DNA from: Candidatus Arthromitus sp. SFB-turkey
Lineage (GTDB): Bacteria > Bacillota > Clostridia > Clostridiales > Clostridiaceae
Length of the DNA stretch: 50,289 nt
Direction: 5' to 3'
Assembly: GCF_001655775.1 (NCBI RefSeq)
Contig: NZ_LXFF01000027.1
Coordinates: 1 to 50,289 of the forward strand
Made by a program: the position numbers and the translations under genes
Notes under the pieces: model-generated
Seen by the model: only the letters and a program-made list of their open reading frames with translations
Database searches by the model: none
What the model was told of the DNA's origin: nothing
Shown: positions 18,230-26,979 of the stretch, piece by piece
Layout of the letters: each line of letters opens with the position of its first letter
Numbering within the stretch: position 1 is the stretch's first letter

Positions 18230-19375
18230 TTATTTTAACTTTGAAAAAATATCCTTAAAAACATCTCCAAGAGTACTATTTGAAACTTCATTATCTACAT
18301 AAGTAGAATCATTTTCTTCTTCAAAAACTTTTTTATAACTTAAAGATATTTTTTCATCTTCCCCGTTTATAGATAAAATTTTAGCTTTTATTTTATCTCC
18401 TACCTTAAATGATTTATTCAAATTTACCATATCATCTGAAATTTCACTTACATGTATAAAACCTGTTAATTCGTCATTTAAAGATACAATAATTCCTGAA
18501 GATACAATTTTTAAAACAGTAACATCATATATATTTCCTTCTATGAAATCATTTTTATATTCTAAAAATGGGCTATAATTTGAATCTTTCATAGTTAATA
18601 ATACTTTGTTATTTTCCTTATCATAATTTAAAACATAAACATTAACCTTGTCCCCAACTTTAACCAAATCATTAATATTAAATTTTTGCTTGTGAGTCAT
18701 TTCAGATTTATGTACAAATCCTTGAACTCCTCCAATATCTAAAAAGATTCCAAAATCCTTTATATTTTTAACTGTTCCTAAAAATTTATCTCCAACATTT
18801 ATTCTACTTAAAAGTTCTCTCTTATTTTTTTCAATTTTCTCTTGCTCTATTTCCTTTCTTGAAAATACAACTTTATTTTTACTCATATCAAATTCAATTA
18901 AAACAACTTCTAAAACTTTATTTAAATAATCACTCAAATTAACTTTATTAATTGAAACTCTTGATTTTGGAATAAATCCTCTAACTCCTTTAAAGTCACA
19001 AACAAGTCCTGCATTTACTTCTTCTTTAACAAAAACTTCAACCTTTTTACCATTTTTATAAATTTCTCTAAGCTCATTAATAGCATTCTCATAATAAGCT
19101 TTTTTCTCAGATAATAATACATTTCCAAATCCATCATCTAATGAAACAACAAACACATCTATTTGCTGACCTTTTAAATATGTTTCTCCAACTACTATAT
19201 CTTTTAAAAGTTCTTCTTTCCTTACAATTCCGTCACAAAAATAATTTATATTAACAACAATTTCATCTTTTAATGAAGAAATTATTTCTCCTTTTAGTAT
19301 GCTTCCCTTTTTTATTTTTTTAAAACTTAAAGAATCATCCATTAGTTCTTCCATTATTTTTTTATCTCTATCCAT
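18230..19375 (-). CDS. S1 RNA-binding domain protein (four S1 repeats, ribosomal protein S1-like)
   Basis: Four S1/OB repeats occupy about residues 23-95, 108-180, 192-262 and 278-350, each with an FxGxV/GFIxxSxx-type core (GVRGFIPKSRV, IGGVQGFVHKSEM, ELTGFIHVSEI). The length of 381 aa matches the short ribosomal protein S1 homologues of Firmicutes, which bind mRNA and, in some species, assist translation. An acidic tail follows. The ATG is separated from a strong AGGAGG by 45 bases that fold into a hairpin (see 19383-19427), so translation is probably controlled. pepD follows 22 bp later. Confidence 0.9.
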   Translation of the reverse strand: MDRDKKIMEELMDDSLSFKKIKKGSILKGEIISSLKDEIVVNINYFCDGIVRKEELLKDIVVGETYLKGQQIDVFVVSLDDGFGNVLLSEKKAYYENAINELREIYKNGKKVEVFVKEEVNAGLVCDFKGVRGFIPKSRVSINKVNLSDYLNKVLEVVLIEFDMSKNKVVFSRKEIEQEKIEKNKRELLSRINVGDKFLGTVKNIKDFGIFLDIGGVQGFVHKSEMTHKQKFNINDLVKVGDKVNVYVLNYDKENNKVLLTMKDSNYSPFLEYKNDFIEGNIYDVTVLKIVSSGIIVSLNDELTGFIHVSEISDDMVNLNKSFKVGDKIKAKILSINGEDEKISLSYKKVFEEENDSTYVDNEVSNSTLGDVFKDIFSKLK

Positions 19376-19382
19376 AGCTAAA

Positions 19383-19427
19383 ATGTATTTATAAAAATAA
19401 ATTTATATAAATACATCCCCACCTCCT
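19383..19427 (-). promoter_or_regulatory. Leader with AGGAGG site, bridging hairpin and 12-codon mini-ORF
   Basis: On the minus strand AGGAGG (19422-19427) is followed by an 11-bp perfect stem, ATGTATTTATA (19406-19416) with its complement at 19383-19393, and then by the ATG of the S1-domain gene at 19375. Folding would bring the ribosome site next to the start codon. The same stretch also holds an ATG with 12 codons ending in TAG four bases before that start, so a coupled leader peptide is the alternative reading. Confidence 0.55.
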
Positions 19428-19586
19428 AAAACAAACTTCTTTATACATTTTAACACTTTAAAAAAAAAATTAAAACAATTTAAATTTGTATTTACACATT
19501 AAAATTTTTATTAAATGAACTAAAGACATTTATTTCTAAAACGACAATAAATACTATAGTTAAAAAAATTACTAAGGAGAGTGCTT

Positions 19587-20246
19587 ATGGGAAGAAATAA
19601 TCGTGATTATAAAATTAAGGATAAGAATTTAACTAAAAACAAGAAAAATGCAAAATTAAATAAAAGTATTGCTCTTACATTAGCTGGTATGGCTGCTATT
19701 GGAGCAGGGGCAGCAATTGGAGGACAAAATCAAGATGCTCAAGCTATGATGGGAAGAGTTGGAAGTATGGCAGCTAAAATGGTTAAAGGAGGAACAATAA
19801 CTAGAATTCCTGGATCAACTGGAAAAATAAGTTCTTCTTCTGGAGTTAAAATCGGGACTTCAAGAGTATTACACGGAGCTCCTGGGTCTATAAATTCTGG
19901 AAGAATAGGATCTAATGGAACTCAATTTGCAGGACTTCCAAAAACTTCTGAAAGTTCAGGAATGTTAAATAAAAACACTTCACCTACTGCTCCAAAAACT
20001 CAAACTTCAACTTTAACAACAACAACTTCAACTTCAAGCTCAGCTGGATCATTAACGTCAACAGGTGGTAAAGGAACTCCAAAATTATCAAATGTAGGTT
20101 CACTTGGAGATAAAACAAAACCATTTCAAGGTGGAAATGCTAGTAGCTTAACATTAAAAGACGGAGGCTTAAATCAACAGGCTTATAGCCAACAGAAAAA
20201 TACTGGAGGACCTGTTTTTACTACAGAAGGATTTCATAGAAAATAA
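19587..20246 (+). CDS. Small secreted or membrane protein, Gly/Ser/Thr-rich
   Basis: Unrecognised 219-residue protein. A strongly basic N-terminus (residues 1-28, many Lys and Asn) precedes a hydrophobic small-residue segment, SIALTLAGMAAIGAGAAIGG, that could be a signal peptide or membrane anchor. The rest is low-complexity Gly, Ser and Thr with a Thr/Ser run at about residues 135-155, and looks disordered and extracellular. I start it at the ATG at 19587, behind AAGGAGAG; an upstream GTG at 19581 overlaps that site. It is followed 54 bp later by a shorter paralogue with the same LTGMAALGA-type core. It is more GC-rich than its neighbours because of Gly, Ala and Ser codons. Confidence 0.75.
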   Translation: MGRNNRDYKIKDKNLTKNKKNAKLNKSIALTLAGMAAIGAGAAIGGQNQDAQAMMGRVGSMAAKMVKGGTITRIPGSTGKISSSSGVKIGTSRVLHGAPGSINSGRIGSNGTQFAGLPKTSESSGMLNKNTSPTAPKTQTSTLTTTTSTSSSAGSLTSTGGKGTPKLSNVGSLGDKTKPFQGGNASSLTLKDGGLNQQAYSQQKNTGGPVFTTEGFHRK

Positions 20247-20300
20247 TTAAACTCAAACTTTATCTATAAATTTCAAAAATAAATTAAGGAGAGTTAGCCT

Positions 20301-20552
20301 ATGTCAAAATATAATTCTTACAAACACAATATACAAGACTATAATAAAAGCTTAAATAAAATAATGGTTTTAGGTCTTACTGGCATGGCTGCTCTCGGAG
20401 CATCAATGCTTATTATTGAATCTAACAGAACAAATGCTTCTACAATTAATAAAACATCTGAAACTTCTACCCATTCATCAAATACAAAAACACATTTAAA
20501 ATTACCCACATTAACCCCCAAAACCATTCAAACACATGAAACTAATCAGTAA
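20301..20552 (+). CDS. Small paralogue of the preceding gene, 83 aa
   Basis: An 83-residue product starting at ATG behind AAGGAGAG. It repeats the plan of the upstream gene: a basic, Asn/Tyr/Lys-rich start, a hydrophobic segment (IMVLGLTGMAALGASMLII) matching the upstream LAGMAAIGAGAAIGG, then a Thr/Ser/His-rich tail. The tail is much shorter, so this may be a truncated or diverged duplicate. Probably exported or membrane-held; function unknown. The gene converges on lgt, with a shared terminator. Confidence 0.65.
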   Translation: MSKYNSYKHNIQDYNKSLNKIMVLGLTGMAALGASMLIIESNRTNASTINKTSETSTHSSNTKTHLKLPTLTPKTIQTHETNQ

Positions 20553-20657
20553 ATCCATTAAAAAAATCACCAAAATTCACCCCAAACAAATTCTATAAAA
20601 AACAAATGTAAAATAATAACAATACCAACTTAAAATTAAATTATCACTTTAATACAA

Positions 20658-20689
20658 AAAAATAGTCCTCATGAAAGAGGACTATTTTT
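20658..20689. terminator. Bidirectional terminator between the 83-aa gene and lgt
   Basis: A 13-bp perfect stem (20658-20670 with 20677-20689, core AGTCCTC/GAGGACT) is flanked by A- and T-runs. The lgt stop codon at 20669 lies in its stem. Confidence 0.9.
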
Positions 20690-21478
20690 AATTTGTTTTT
20701 TGTAAAATCTAGAGTAAATAAACAAAACCGTTCCAGCTATTACTAGTATTAAAGAAACTATCTGTGATATTCTAAAAATTCCTAAATATAAACTATCTGT
20801 TCTCATACCTTCTATAAAAAATCTTCCAATACCATAGAAAATTCCATACAAGTATGTTACTTCTCCAGAATTTTTCCTAAACTTATTGAAAAATATCATG
20901 AGAATTATAAATACTACAACATTTAAAACACTTTCATATAAAAAAGTTGGATGAACCGTTACAAACTTTCCATTTTCCATTATAGTCATTGCAAAAAGAG
21001 AATTTGTCTCATATCCATAAGCTTCTTGATTTACAAAATTTCCCCATCTACCTATAGCTTGAGCAATAGCAAGAGCTGGAACTATACAATCCGTATAATC
21101 TAAAAATTTTTGTTTCTTTACCATAGTATATATTAAAACAGTAAGAGCACCAAAAATTATAGCTCCATATATTGCAATTCCGCCTTCTCTTAAATTAAAT
21201 ACACTTAATAAATCATCTCTATACAAATCAAAATTAAAAACTACATAATAAATTCTAGCTCCAATAATCCCAAATATTATCATGTAAAAAAATACATCCA
21301 TAAATAAATTCGTATCCAACTTCATCGCTTTTGCATTTCTATATGAAATCATCATGGCTACAATAATTCCAAAAGTTATTATTATAGCATACCAAGCAAT
21401 ATCTATTCCAAAAATAGAAAATGCTATTTTATTCACCATAAATTCTAGCCCAAGATTTGGGAACGATATTTTATCCAT
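20669..21478 (-). CDS. lgt: Prolipoprotein diacylglyceryl transferase
   Basis: This membrane enzyme attaches diacylglycerol to the lipobox Cys of prelipoproteins. Seven membrane segments are visible in 269 aa, with the Lgt signature AIGRWGNFVNQEAYG and the conserved HPTFLYES and GIFYGIGRFFIEGMRTDS motifs. ATG start behind GGAGGT. It is the last gene of a run kbl-SDR-aminopeptidase-lgt with gaps of 11-25 bp. A lipoprotein substrate candidate in the window is the nuclease at 35880. Confidence 0.97.
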   Translation of the reverse strand: MDKISFPNLGLEFMVNKIAFSIFGIDIAWYAIIITFGIIVAMMISYRNAKAMKLDTNLFMDVFFYMIIFGIIGARIYYVVFNFDLYRDDLLSVFNLREGGIAIYGAIIFGALTVLIYTMVKKQKFLDYTDCIVPALAIAQAIGRWGNFVNQEAYGYETNSLFAMTIMENGKFVTVHPTFLYESVLNVVVFIILMIFFNKFRKNSGEVTYLYGIFYGIGRFFIEGMRTDSLYLGIFRISQIVSLILVIAGTVLFIYSRFYKKQIKNSPLS

Positions 21479-21492
21479 TATACCTCCAATTT

Positions 21493-22740
21493 TTATTGTC
21501 TATTTTTTTCCATAAATTCTTCAATTTCTTCAACGGTTTTAATTATACCTTTTGATAATACTTCATAACCATCTTTTGTAACCAAAACATTATCTTCTAT
21601 TCTAATACCTATTTTTTCATCTTCTATGTAAAGACCTGGCTCAACTGTTACAACCATACCTTCTTTATAAACAACATCTCTTCCTCCAACGTCATGAGTA
21701 TCAAGTCCTAATAAATGACCTATACCGTGATAATAATATTTAGAAATTTCATCACGCTCATTTATTTTTCCAATTTTTTTAAGTCCTAAATATAAATTCT
21801 CTTTTGCAATTTCATTTAATTCTTTTTGAGTAACACCTGGACAAATAGCTTCAATTACTTTAAGTTGAGCATTTAACACTATGTTATATAATTCTTTTTG
21901 TCTTTCTGAAAATTTACCATTTGATGGAAAAGTACGAGATATATCCGCTTTATAACAATCTTTTTCTGCTCCCAAATCAAATAAAACTAAATCTCCATCT
22001 TTAATCTTACTATCATTTTCTATATAATGTAAAATTGTTGCATTCTCTCCTGATGCTACTATAGATTTAAAGGAAGTATTCTCAGCTCCACTATATTTAA
22101 TCATAAAATCGAAATATGACTCTATTTGGTATTCATACATATTAGGTTTCAAATTTTTCAAAATATTTATAATACCGACTTTTGTAATATCAATAGATTC
22201 TCTAATTTTTAAAATTTCAACTTCATCTTTTACCATTCTCAAATTTGATAAAATAGGATAAATATTTTTAATTACTAAGTTTGGATACTTAAGTTTTAAA
22301 TTATTAGCATAGTTTTCAGAATATAAAACATCATGTCTATAATCATCACGATCAAAATCAAAATAAACAGTTGGACTCTCTTCTTCTAAAAATATTTTAT
22401 TTAAAAAAGTATCAAATTCATCTAAGTACTCTACTTCTTCAACAGAACTTATAGAAATAGCCTCATATTTTAAAATAGTTTTTCCCACCCATTTTATTTT
22501 ATCTTTATCTCTATTTTCAATAAAAAGCGTAGACTTTATTTCACCATTTATTTTTTTCATAAAAAGAATTAAATTTTCATTTTTAAGTCCTGTTAAATAA
22601 AAAAAATTCTTATTTACATTAAAATCATAATTTTGATCCCTACTAAGTCTTATTTCTTTACCAGAAAAAATAATGCACATATCACCATTTCTCATGGTAT
22701 TTGATACATTATTTCTTCTTAATAAATAAATATTTTTCAT
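21493..22740 (-). CDS. Aminopeptidase P family (Xaa-Pro) metallopeptidase
   Basis: A pita-bread-fold M24 peptidase that removes an N-terminal residue before proline. The N-terminal domain (to about residue 170) is the creatinase-like part. The catalytic half shows the metal ligands in order: LVLFDLGAEKDCYKADISRTFP (two Asp), YYHGIGHLLGLDTHD (His), VVTVEPGLYI (Glu) and GIRIEDNVLVT (Glu). Length 415 aa is normal. ATG behind AAGGAGGG, 14 bp from lgt and 11 bp from the SDR gene. Confidence 0.93.
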   Translation of the reverse strand: MKNIYLLRRNNVSNTMRNGDMCIIFSGKEIRLSRDQNYDFNVNKNFFYLTGLKNENLILFMKKINGEIKSTLFIENRDKDKIKWVGKTILKYEAISISSVEEVEYLDEFDTFLNKIFLEEESPTVYFDFDRDDYRHDVLYSENYANNLKLKYPNLVIKNIYPILSNLRMVKDEVEILKIRESIDITKVGIINILKNLKPNMYEYQIESYFDFMIKYSGAENTSFKSIVASGENATILHYIENDSKIKDGDLVLFDLGAEKDCYKADISRTFPSNGKFSERQKELYNIVLNAQLKVIEAICPGVTQKELNEIAKENLYLGLKKIGKINERDEISKYYYHGIGHLLGLDTHDVGGRDVVYKEGMVVTVEPGLYIEDEKIGIRIEDNVLVTKDGYEVLSKGIIKTVEEIEEFMEKNRQ

Positions 22741-22751
22741 AAATTCCCTCC

Positions 22752-23699
22752 TTATTTAATTTTCTTAGAAATTTTATCAATCATATCAATTGTCATTTTA
22801 TTTAAATCATACTCAAATTTAAATCCCCATTCATCCTTTGCACAAGAACTATCAATAGAGTTTGGCCAACTCTCTGCAATTTTTTGTCTAACAGGATCTA
22901 CTTCATACTCAATTTCAAAATCTTTAATGTGCTTTTTAATTTCGCTATAAATTTCTTTTGGAGAAAAACTCATAGAGCTAATATTGTAAGCATTTCTATT
23001 TATAAGCTTTCCTTTATCTGCTTCCATTAAACTTACTATAGAATTTAATGCATCTGGCATATACATCATATCCATATAAGTATTTTCATCTATATAACAT
23101 TTATATTTTTTATCACAAATAGCCTTATAATAAATTTCAACAGCATAATCCGTAGTTCCTCCTCCAGGAAGAGTCATATAAGAAATAAGTCCTGGAAAAC
23201 GAACACCTCTTGCGTCTACACCAAATTTTTCAAAATAATAATCACAAAGAAGTTCTCCTGAAACTTTTGTAATACCATACATAGTATTTGGTCTCATAAT
23301 AGTATTTTGAGGCGTATTATCTTTAGGAGTGGTATTTCCAAATACAGCTATGGAGCTTGGAACAAATAATTTTAAGTTCAGTTCACGGCAAACTTCTAAA
23401 CAATTTAAAATACTTCCCATATTAATATTCCAAGTATTTTTAGGATTTTTCTCTCCATTTGCAGATAAAAGGGCTGCAAGATGTATTATAGTATCAACTC
23501 CATATTTTTTAGATACTTCAAAAATTTTATCTCCATCTAAAACATCCAAAATATGAAAAATCCCATCACCTGTAATTTCATTATCTACACTTTTAATATC
23601 AGTTGAAATAACATTAGAAATTCCATATTCTTTTCTTAGTTTAAGAGTTAATTCACTTCCAATTTGTCCAAGAGATCCAGTAATTAATATTTTTTTCAT
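22752..23699 (-). CDS. NAD-dependent epimerase/dehydratase, threonine 3-dehydrogenase-like
   Basis: An extended short-chain dehydrogenase of 315 aa with the NAD site ITGSLGQIGSEL at residues 5-16, the Asp after strand 2 (STDIK), LAALLSANGE, and the YGITKVSGE catalytic Tyr and Lys. This subgroup oxidises L-threonine to 2-amino-3-ketobutyrate. The gene directly follows kbl (25 bp), whose enzyme cleaves that product to glycine and acetyl-CoA, which strongly supports the assignment. Start ATG behind GAAGG. Confidence 0.88.
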   Translation of the reverse strand: MKKILITGSLGQIGSELTLKLRKEYGISNVISTDIKSVDNEITGDGIFHILDVLDGDKIFEVSKKYGVDTIIHLAALLSANGEKNPKNTWNINMGSILNCLEVCRELNLKLFVPSSIAVFGNTTPKDNTPQNTIMRPNTMYGITKVSGELLCDYYFEKFGVDARGVRFPGLISYMTLPGGGTTDYAVEIYYKAICDKKYKCYIDENTYMDMMYMPDALNSIVSLMEADKGKLINRNAYNISSMSFSPKEIYSEIKKHIKDFEIEYEVDPVRQKIAESWPNSIDSSCAKDEWGFKFEYDLNKMTIDMIDKISKKIK

Positions 23700-23724
23700 T
23701 TTAAAAACCTTCCATAATGTAAAT

Positions 23725-24915
23725 TTATATAACTTCTAATTCTTTTCCAATTTTCTCATATATACTTAAAGCTTCATCTAAAATATCTTTAGAATGCTGA
23801 GCTGTAGGCATATTTCTTATTCTTCCAGTTCCTTTTGAAACAGTTGGAAAAACTATAGCTTTAGCATAAACTCCATTTTCAAATAATTTCTTAGAAAAGG
23901 CTTGAGTTTTATTTTCATCACCTATTATACATGGCGTTATAGGAGTCTCACTTTTTCCTATATTAAATCCTAAATTTTTAAGTCCTCTTTTAAAATAATT
24001 TCCATTTTCCCAAAGCCTTTGTACTGGTTCAATACTAAAATTTAATATTCTTATAGCTTCAAGTGCTGCAGCTGCACTAGCTGGTGTTAAAGATGTAGAA
24101 AATAAAAATGGTCTAGCCTTAACTTTTAAATAATCTATTAAAAGTTTACTTCCAGCAACATACCCTCCAACAACACCTATTGCTTTAGATAATGTTCCCA
24201 TTTGAAAATCAATTTTATCTTGAAGTGAAAAATGCTTACAAGTACCAGCACCATTTCCCATAACTCCTGTTCCATGAGAATCATCAACATAAGTTATTAA
24301 ATCATATTTTTCAGCAACTTTAACAAGCAAAGGTAAGTTTACAACATCTCCATCCATAGAAAAAACTCCATCTGTTATAATCATACCTTTGTTAAAATCA
24401 AGACTATTTTTTGCTTCTAATATTTTTTCCTCTAAATCTTTCATATCATTGTGTTTATATCTTACAATTTTAGCACCAGATAACCTACAACCATCTATAA
24501 TCGATGCATGATTTAATTCATCTGAAAATATACAATCTCCTTTCATCATAACAGAAGAAATAACTCCTATATTACAATTAAAACCAGATTGAAATGCAAT
24601 CGCATCTTCTGTTCCTTTAAAATTTGCAATTTCTTTTTCAAGCTCATCATGAATTAAAAGTGTTCCATTTATAGTTCTAACAGCACCAGCACCAACACCA
24701 TATTTTTCTATGGCTTCTATAGATTTTTCCATTATAGTTTTGTGAGTTGTAAATCCCAAATAGTTATTTGATGATAAATTTATAAATTTTTTCCCATCTA
24801 TATTTATTACACTTTCATTTGAACCATTTAAAATTTGTATCTCATTGTATAATCCATCTTTTTTCAAAGAATTTAAAGAATCTTTCAAAAATAAATTAAG
24901 AGTTTTATTTGACAT
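23725..24915 (-). CDS. kbl: 2-amino-3-ketobutyrate CoA ligase (glycine C-acetyltransferase)
   Basis: A PLP-dependent alpha-oxoamine synthase that converts 2-amino-3-ketobutyrate and CoA to glycine and acetyl-CoA. Visible are NYLGFTTH, the FQSGFNCN phosphate site, [10 protein letters not shown], and the PLP lysine in [14 protein letters not shown], ending with [12 protein letters not shown] start it at the ATG at 24915, behind GGAGG; an in-frame start at 24930 would overlap that site. 396 aa is the usual length. It heads the four-gene run toward lgt and is divergent from queD. Confidence 0.93.
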   Translation of the reverse strand: MSNKTLNLFLKDSLNSLKKDGLYNEIQILNGSNESVINIDGKKFINLSSNNYLGFTTHKTIMEKSIEAIEKYGVGAGAVRTINGTLLIHDELEKEIANFKGTEDAIAFQSGFNCNIGVISSVMMKGDCIFSDELNHASIIDGCRLSGAKIVRYKHNDMKDLEEKILEAKNSLDFNKGMIITDGVFSMDGDVVNLPLLVKVAEKYDLITYVDDSHGTGVMGNGAGTCKHFSLQDKIDFQMGTLSKAIGVVGGYVAGSKLLIDYLKVKARPFLFSTSLTPASAAAALEAIRILNFSIEPVQRLWENGNYFKRGLKNLGFNIGKSETPITPCIIGDENKTQAFSKKLFENGVYAKAIVFPTVSKGTGRIRNMPTAQHSKDILDEALSIYEKIGKELEVI

Positions 24916-25013
24916 AAAATTATCCTCCAAATTTTTACTGTTAACTAAATACTATTACATTATAGCATGTCTTAAAATATTTTTTTATAATATAAACTAA
25001 AGGAGGTATTAAA

Positions 25014-25346
25014 ATGTTTTACGTAAGAAAACGAATTATGTTATCTTGTTCCCATAATTTAAATCTTCCTTACGAGACACCTTGTAACAATCTTCATGGA
25101 CATAACTACGTAATATACATTCACTGTAAATCTAAAAATTTAAATGAAAATGATATGGTTGTAGATTTTAAAGAGATAAAATCTAAAATACATAATAAAC
25201 TAGATCACAAAAATATAAATGAAGTTTTAAACTTTCATCCTACTGCTGAAAATTTAGCAAAATGGATATGTCATGAAATTACCAATTGTTATAAAGTTGA
25301 AGTTTATGAAACTGAAAATAATTTAGCAATATACGAAATTGATTAG
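25014..25346 (+). CDS. queD: 6-carboxytetrahydropterin synthase
   Basis: It turns dihydroneopterin triphosphate into 6-carboxytetrahydropterin, the second step toward queuosine. In 110 aa it shows the zinc His residues in SCSHNLNL and LHGHNY, the catalytic Cys in the CNNLHGH motif, DFKEIK, and LDHKNIN. The Cys rather than Glu at the active site favours QueD over the folate-bypass type. ATG behind AAAGGAGG. It is adjacent to folE, which makes its precursor; queC and queE are not in the window. Confidence 0.92.
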   Translation: MFYVRKRIMLSCSHNLNLPYETPCNNLHGHNYVIYIHCKSKNLNENDMVVDFKEIKSKIHNKLDHKNINEVLNFHPTAENLAKWICHEITNCYKVEVYETENNLAIYEID

Positions 25347-25356
25347 AGGTGATTAT

Positions 25357-25869
25357 TTGGATAAAAACATAAATTTAGAAAATGCGGTTAAAACCATATT
25401 AAAAGAAATTGGAGAAGATTTAAATAGAGAAGGCTTAATAGATACTCCAAAAAGAGTTTCAAAATCACTTAGGGAAATTTTAAATGGATATAATGAAAAT
25501 ATTGAAGAAATAATGAGTAAAAAATTCAAATTACATAATCATTCAAAGGATATCGTAAAAATTAATTCAATTGAATTTTTTTCATTATGCGAACATCATC
25601 TTCTACCATTTTTTGGACACGTTAACATTGAATATATTCCAAAAGAAGAAATACTAGGATTATCAAAATTCGGTAGACTAGTAAACGCCTTTTCAAAAAG
25701 ACTCCAAGTTCAAGAAAAGTTAACTAAGCAAATAGGGGAAACAATAGTTAAATATTTAAACTGCGATTATGTAAAAGTTCATATAAAAGCATCTCATATG
25801 TGTATGACTATGAGAGGAATTTCAAAAACTAGTTCTTATACAGAAACAGAATTTGTATACAAAAAATAA
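25357..25869 (+). CDS. folE: GTP cyclohydrolase I
   Basis: It opens GTP to 7,8-dihydroneopterin triphosphate, the entry to folate and queuosine. The zinc ligands are visible in FFSLCEHHLLPFFGH and ASHMCMTMRGI, with the signature GLSKFGRLVNAFSKRLQVQE between. I start it at TTG 25357, placed behind AGAGGTGA; this gives 170 aa. An upstream in-frame TTG at 25339 overlaps the queD end and the ribosome site and is less likely. It sits 10 bp after queD, so the pair is co-transcribed. Confidence 0.94.
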   Translation: MDKNINLENAVKTILKEIGEDLNREGLIDTPKRVSKSLREILNGYNENIEEIMSKKFKLHNHSKDIVKINSIEFFSLCEHHLLPFFGHVNIEYIPKEEILGLSKFGRLVNAFSKRLQVQEKLTKQIGETIVKYLNCDYVKVHIKASHMCMTMRGISKTSSYTETEFVYKK

Positions 25870-25895
25870 AAGGCATAGAAAAACCTATGCCTTTT
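25868..25895. terminator. Bidirectional terminator after folE
   Basis: An 11-bp stem (AAAAGGCATAG at 25868-25878 with its complement at 25885-25895) with flanking A and T runs terminates folE and reaches the stop codon of the 42-aa minus-strand gene. Confidence 0.85.
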
Positions 25896-26023
25896 TAAAA
25901 TATAACTGCTAATATAAAAAACAATCCAATACCTACTGTTACATAAAATTGAAGCCTTTCTTTTGCACTCATTTCACGCAACCCTTGTTCTATATCATTT
26001 TTTATATCTCTTAAAGATATCAT
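25895..26023 (-). CDS. Small membrane protein, 42 aa
   Basis: A 42-codon gene starting with ATG behind AAGGTGG. The first half is charged and amphipathic (RDIKNDIEQGLREMSAKERL) and the second is a single hydrophobic helix (QFYVTVGIGLFFILAVIF), giving a tail-anchored layout. It follows the 216-aa gene by 17 bp on the same strand and ends in the folE-side terminator, so it is probably the last gene of the spmA-spmB run. Function unknown. Confidence 0.65.
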   Translation of the reverse strand: MISLRDIKNDIEQGLREMSAKERLQFYVTVGIGLFFILAVIF

Positions 26024-26040
26024 ACAAACCACCTTAAATA

Positions 26041-26691
26041 TTAATAACTAAACTCTCCTAGAGAATCAAATTTTATAAACCAATCTGCGTTTGCAATACT
26101 AAGCATTTTTTCCTGATCAATAACTTTATCATCTGCCTTATCCTCTCCAGCCATTATACTTGTATGTATCGCTTCATTTCCATTTTCTTCTTCTAATAAA
26201 CCACTACTAGAATTTTTTGTTTCATCATTTTCAACAGTTTTATTATCATATTGCCTATCTATATTTAAACCATATATATCAACAAGTTGTTTTTTTAATA
26301 GTTCTTTAAGTTCTTCAACTTTTAAAATTTCAGAATCTAAAGTTTCTTCCTTAACCTTAAGAGAGTTTAAAGTTTCATTTAATTGCTTATTCTTCTCTTC
26401 ATATTCAAGTTGTAATTTCAAAAGTTTGTCATTTTCTTCTTTAAAAGTTTTTTCCATAGAAAGTCTTTCTTCTGCCAGTTTTTGTTTTTGAAAATTTAGA
26501 TTTTCTTCAAAACTCTTAACATTTTCAAATTTATCTTTAATAAAAAATATTCCACCAAATATAGTAAGAGATAGAATTATAAAAATCGTAAATCTTATTA
26601 AATATTTTTTCTTCTTTAATTGTTCACCATTTATTCTTGAATGCACATTAAAATTTTCATTTTTAATTACTTGTAATCCACTATTATTCAT
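26041..26691 (-). CDS. Membrane-anchored coiled-coil protein, 216 aa
   Basis: Unrecognised. A basic cytosolic start (residues 1-29) is followed by one membrane helix (RFTIFIILSLTIFGGIFFI, about 33-51), then about 90 residues of heptad-patterned, Glu/Lys/Leu-rich coiled coil and an acidic, probably disordered tail. Such type II anchored coiled coils are common among division and sporulation proteins, but no family is assigned. Its ATG is 1 bp after the stop of the 65-aa gene, with TTAGGAG in that gene's end, so the two are coupled. Position after spmA-spmB hints at a role in sporulation. Confidence 0.75.
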   Translation of the reverse strand: MNNSGLQVIKNENFNVHSRINGEQLKKKKYLIRFTIFIILSLTIFGGIFFIKDKFENVKSFEENLNFQKQKLAEERLSMEKTFKEENDKLLKLQLEYEEKNKQLNETLNSLKVKEETLDSEILKVEELKELLKKQLVDIYGLNIDRQYDNKTVENDETKNSSSGLLEEENGNEAIHTSIMAGEDKADDKVIDQEKMLSIANADWFIKFDSLGEFSY

Positions 26692-26692
26692 A

Positions 26693-26890
26693 TCAAACTC
26701 CTAATACTCTTCTCATACTAAATGATACAAAAGACATTAATATAAAACATGATATTGTAGTTTGAAATATTTTTATAATAAATGTAACAAGTAATTCCCT
26801 TCCACTTGTTAAAAATTGTTGTACTGGTTCAACTCCTATAAAACATGTAAGTAAACCGACTATCATTAAAAAACCTTTTACTATTCTCAA
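26693..26890 (-). CDS. Small two-helix membrane protein, 65 aa
   Basis: A 65-residue product with two hydrophobic helices (about residues 5-21 and 32-57) and little else. The start is TTG behind AAGGAG with an 11-base spacer. It lies 89 bp after spmB and is coupled to the 216-aa gene. The name of the family is not known to me. The layout is similar to small subunits in spore-forming operons, but no motif proves a function. Confidence 0.65.
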   Translation of the reverse strand: MRIVKGFLMIVGLLTCFIGVEPVQQFLTSGRELLVTFIIKIFQTTISCFILMSFVSFSMRRVLGV

Positions 26891-26979
26891 GAAGAATACA
26901 ACTCCTTAAATTAATTCTCCTTCGTATAATATATTAAAAAACCTTAATAAAAATTTATTCATTTTATTTATTTTTTATG

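Noticed and set aside
24931-25013. preQ1 riboswitch before queD
   Set aside because: The ACTAAAGGAGG end is suggestive, but the required 5' stem and C-rich pairing segment are missing.
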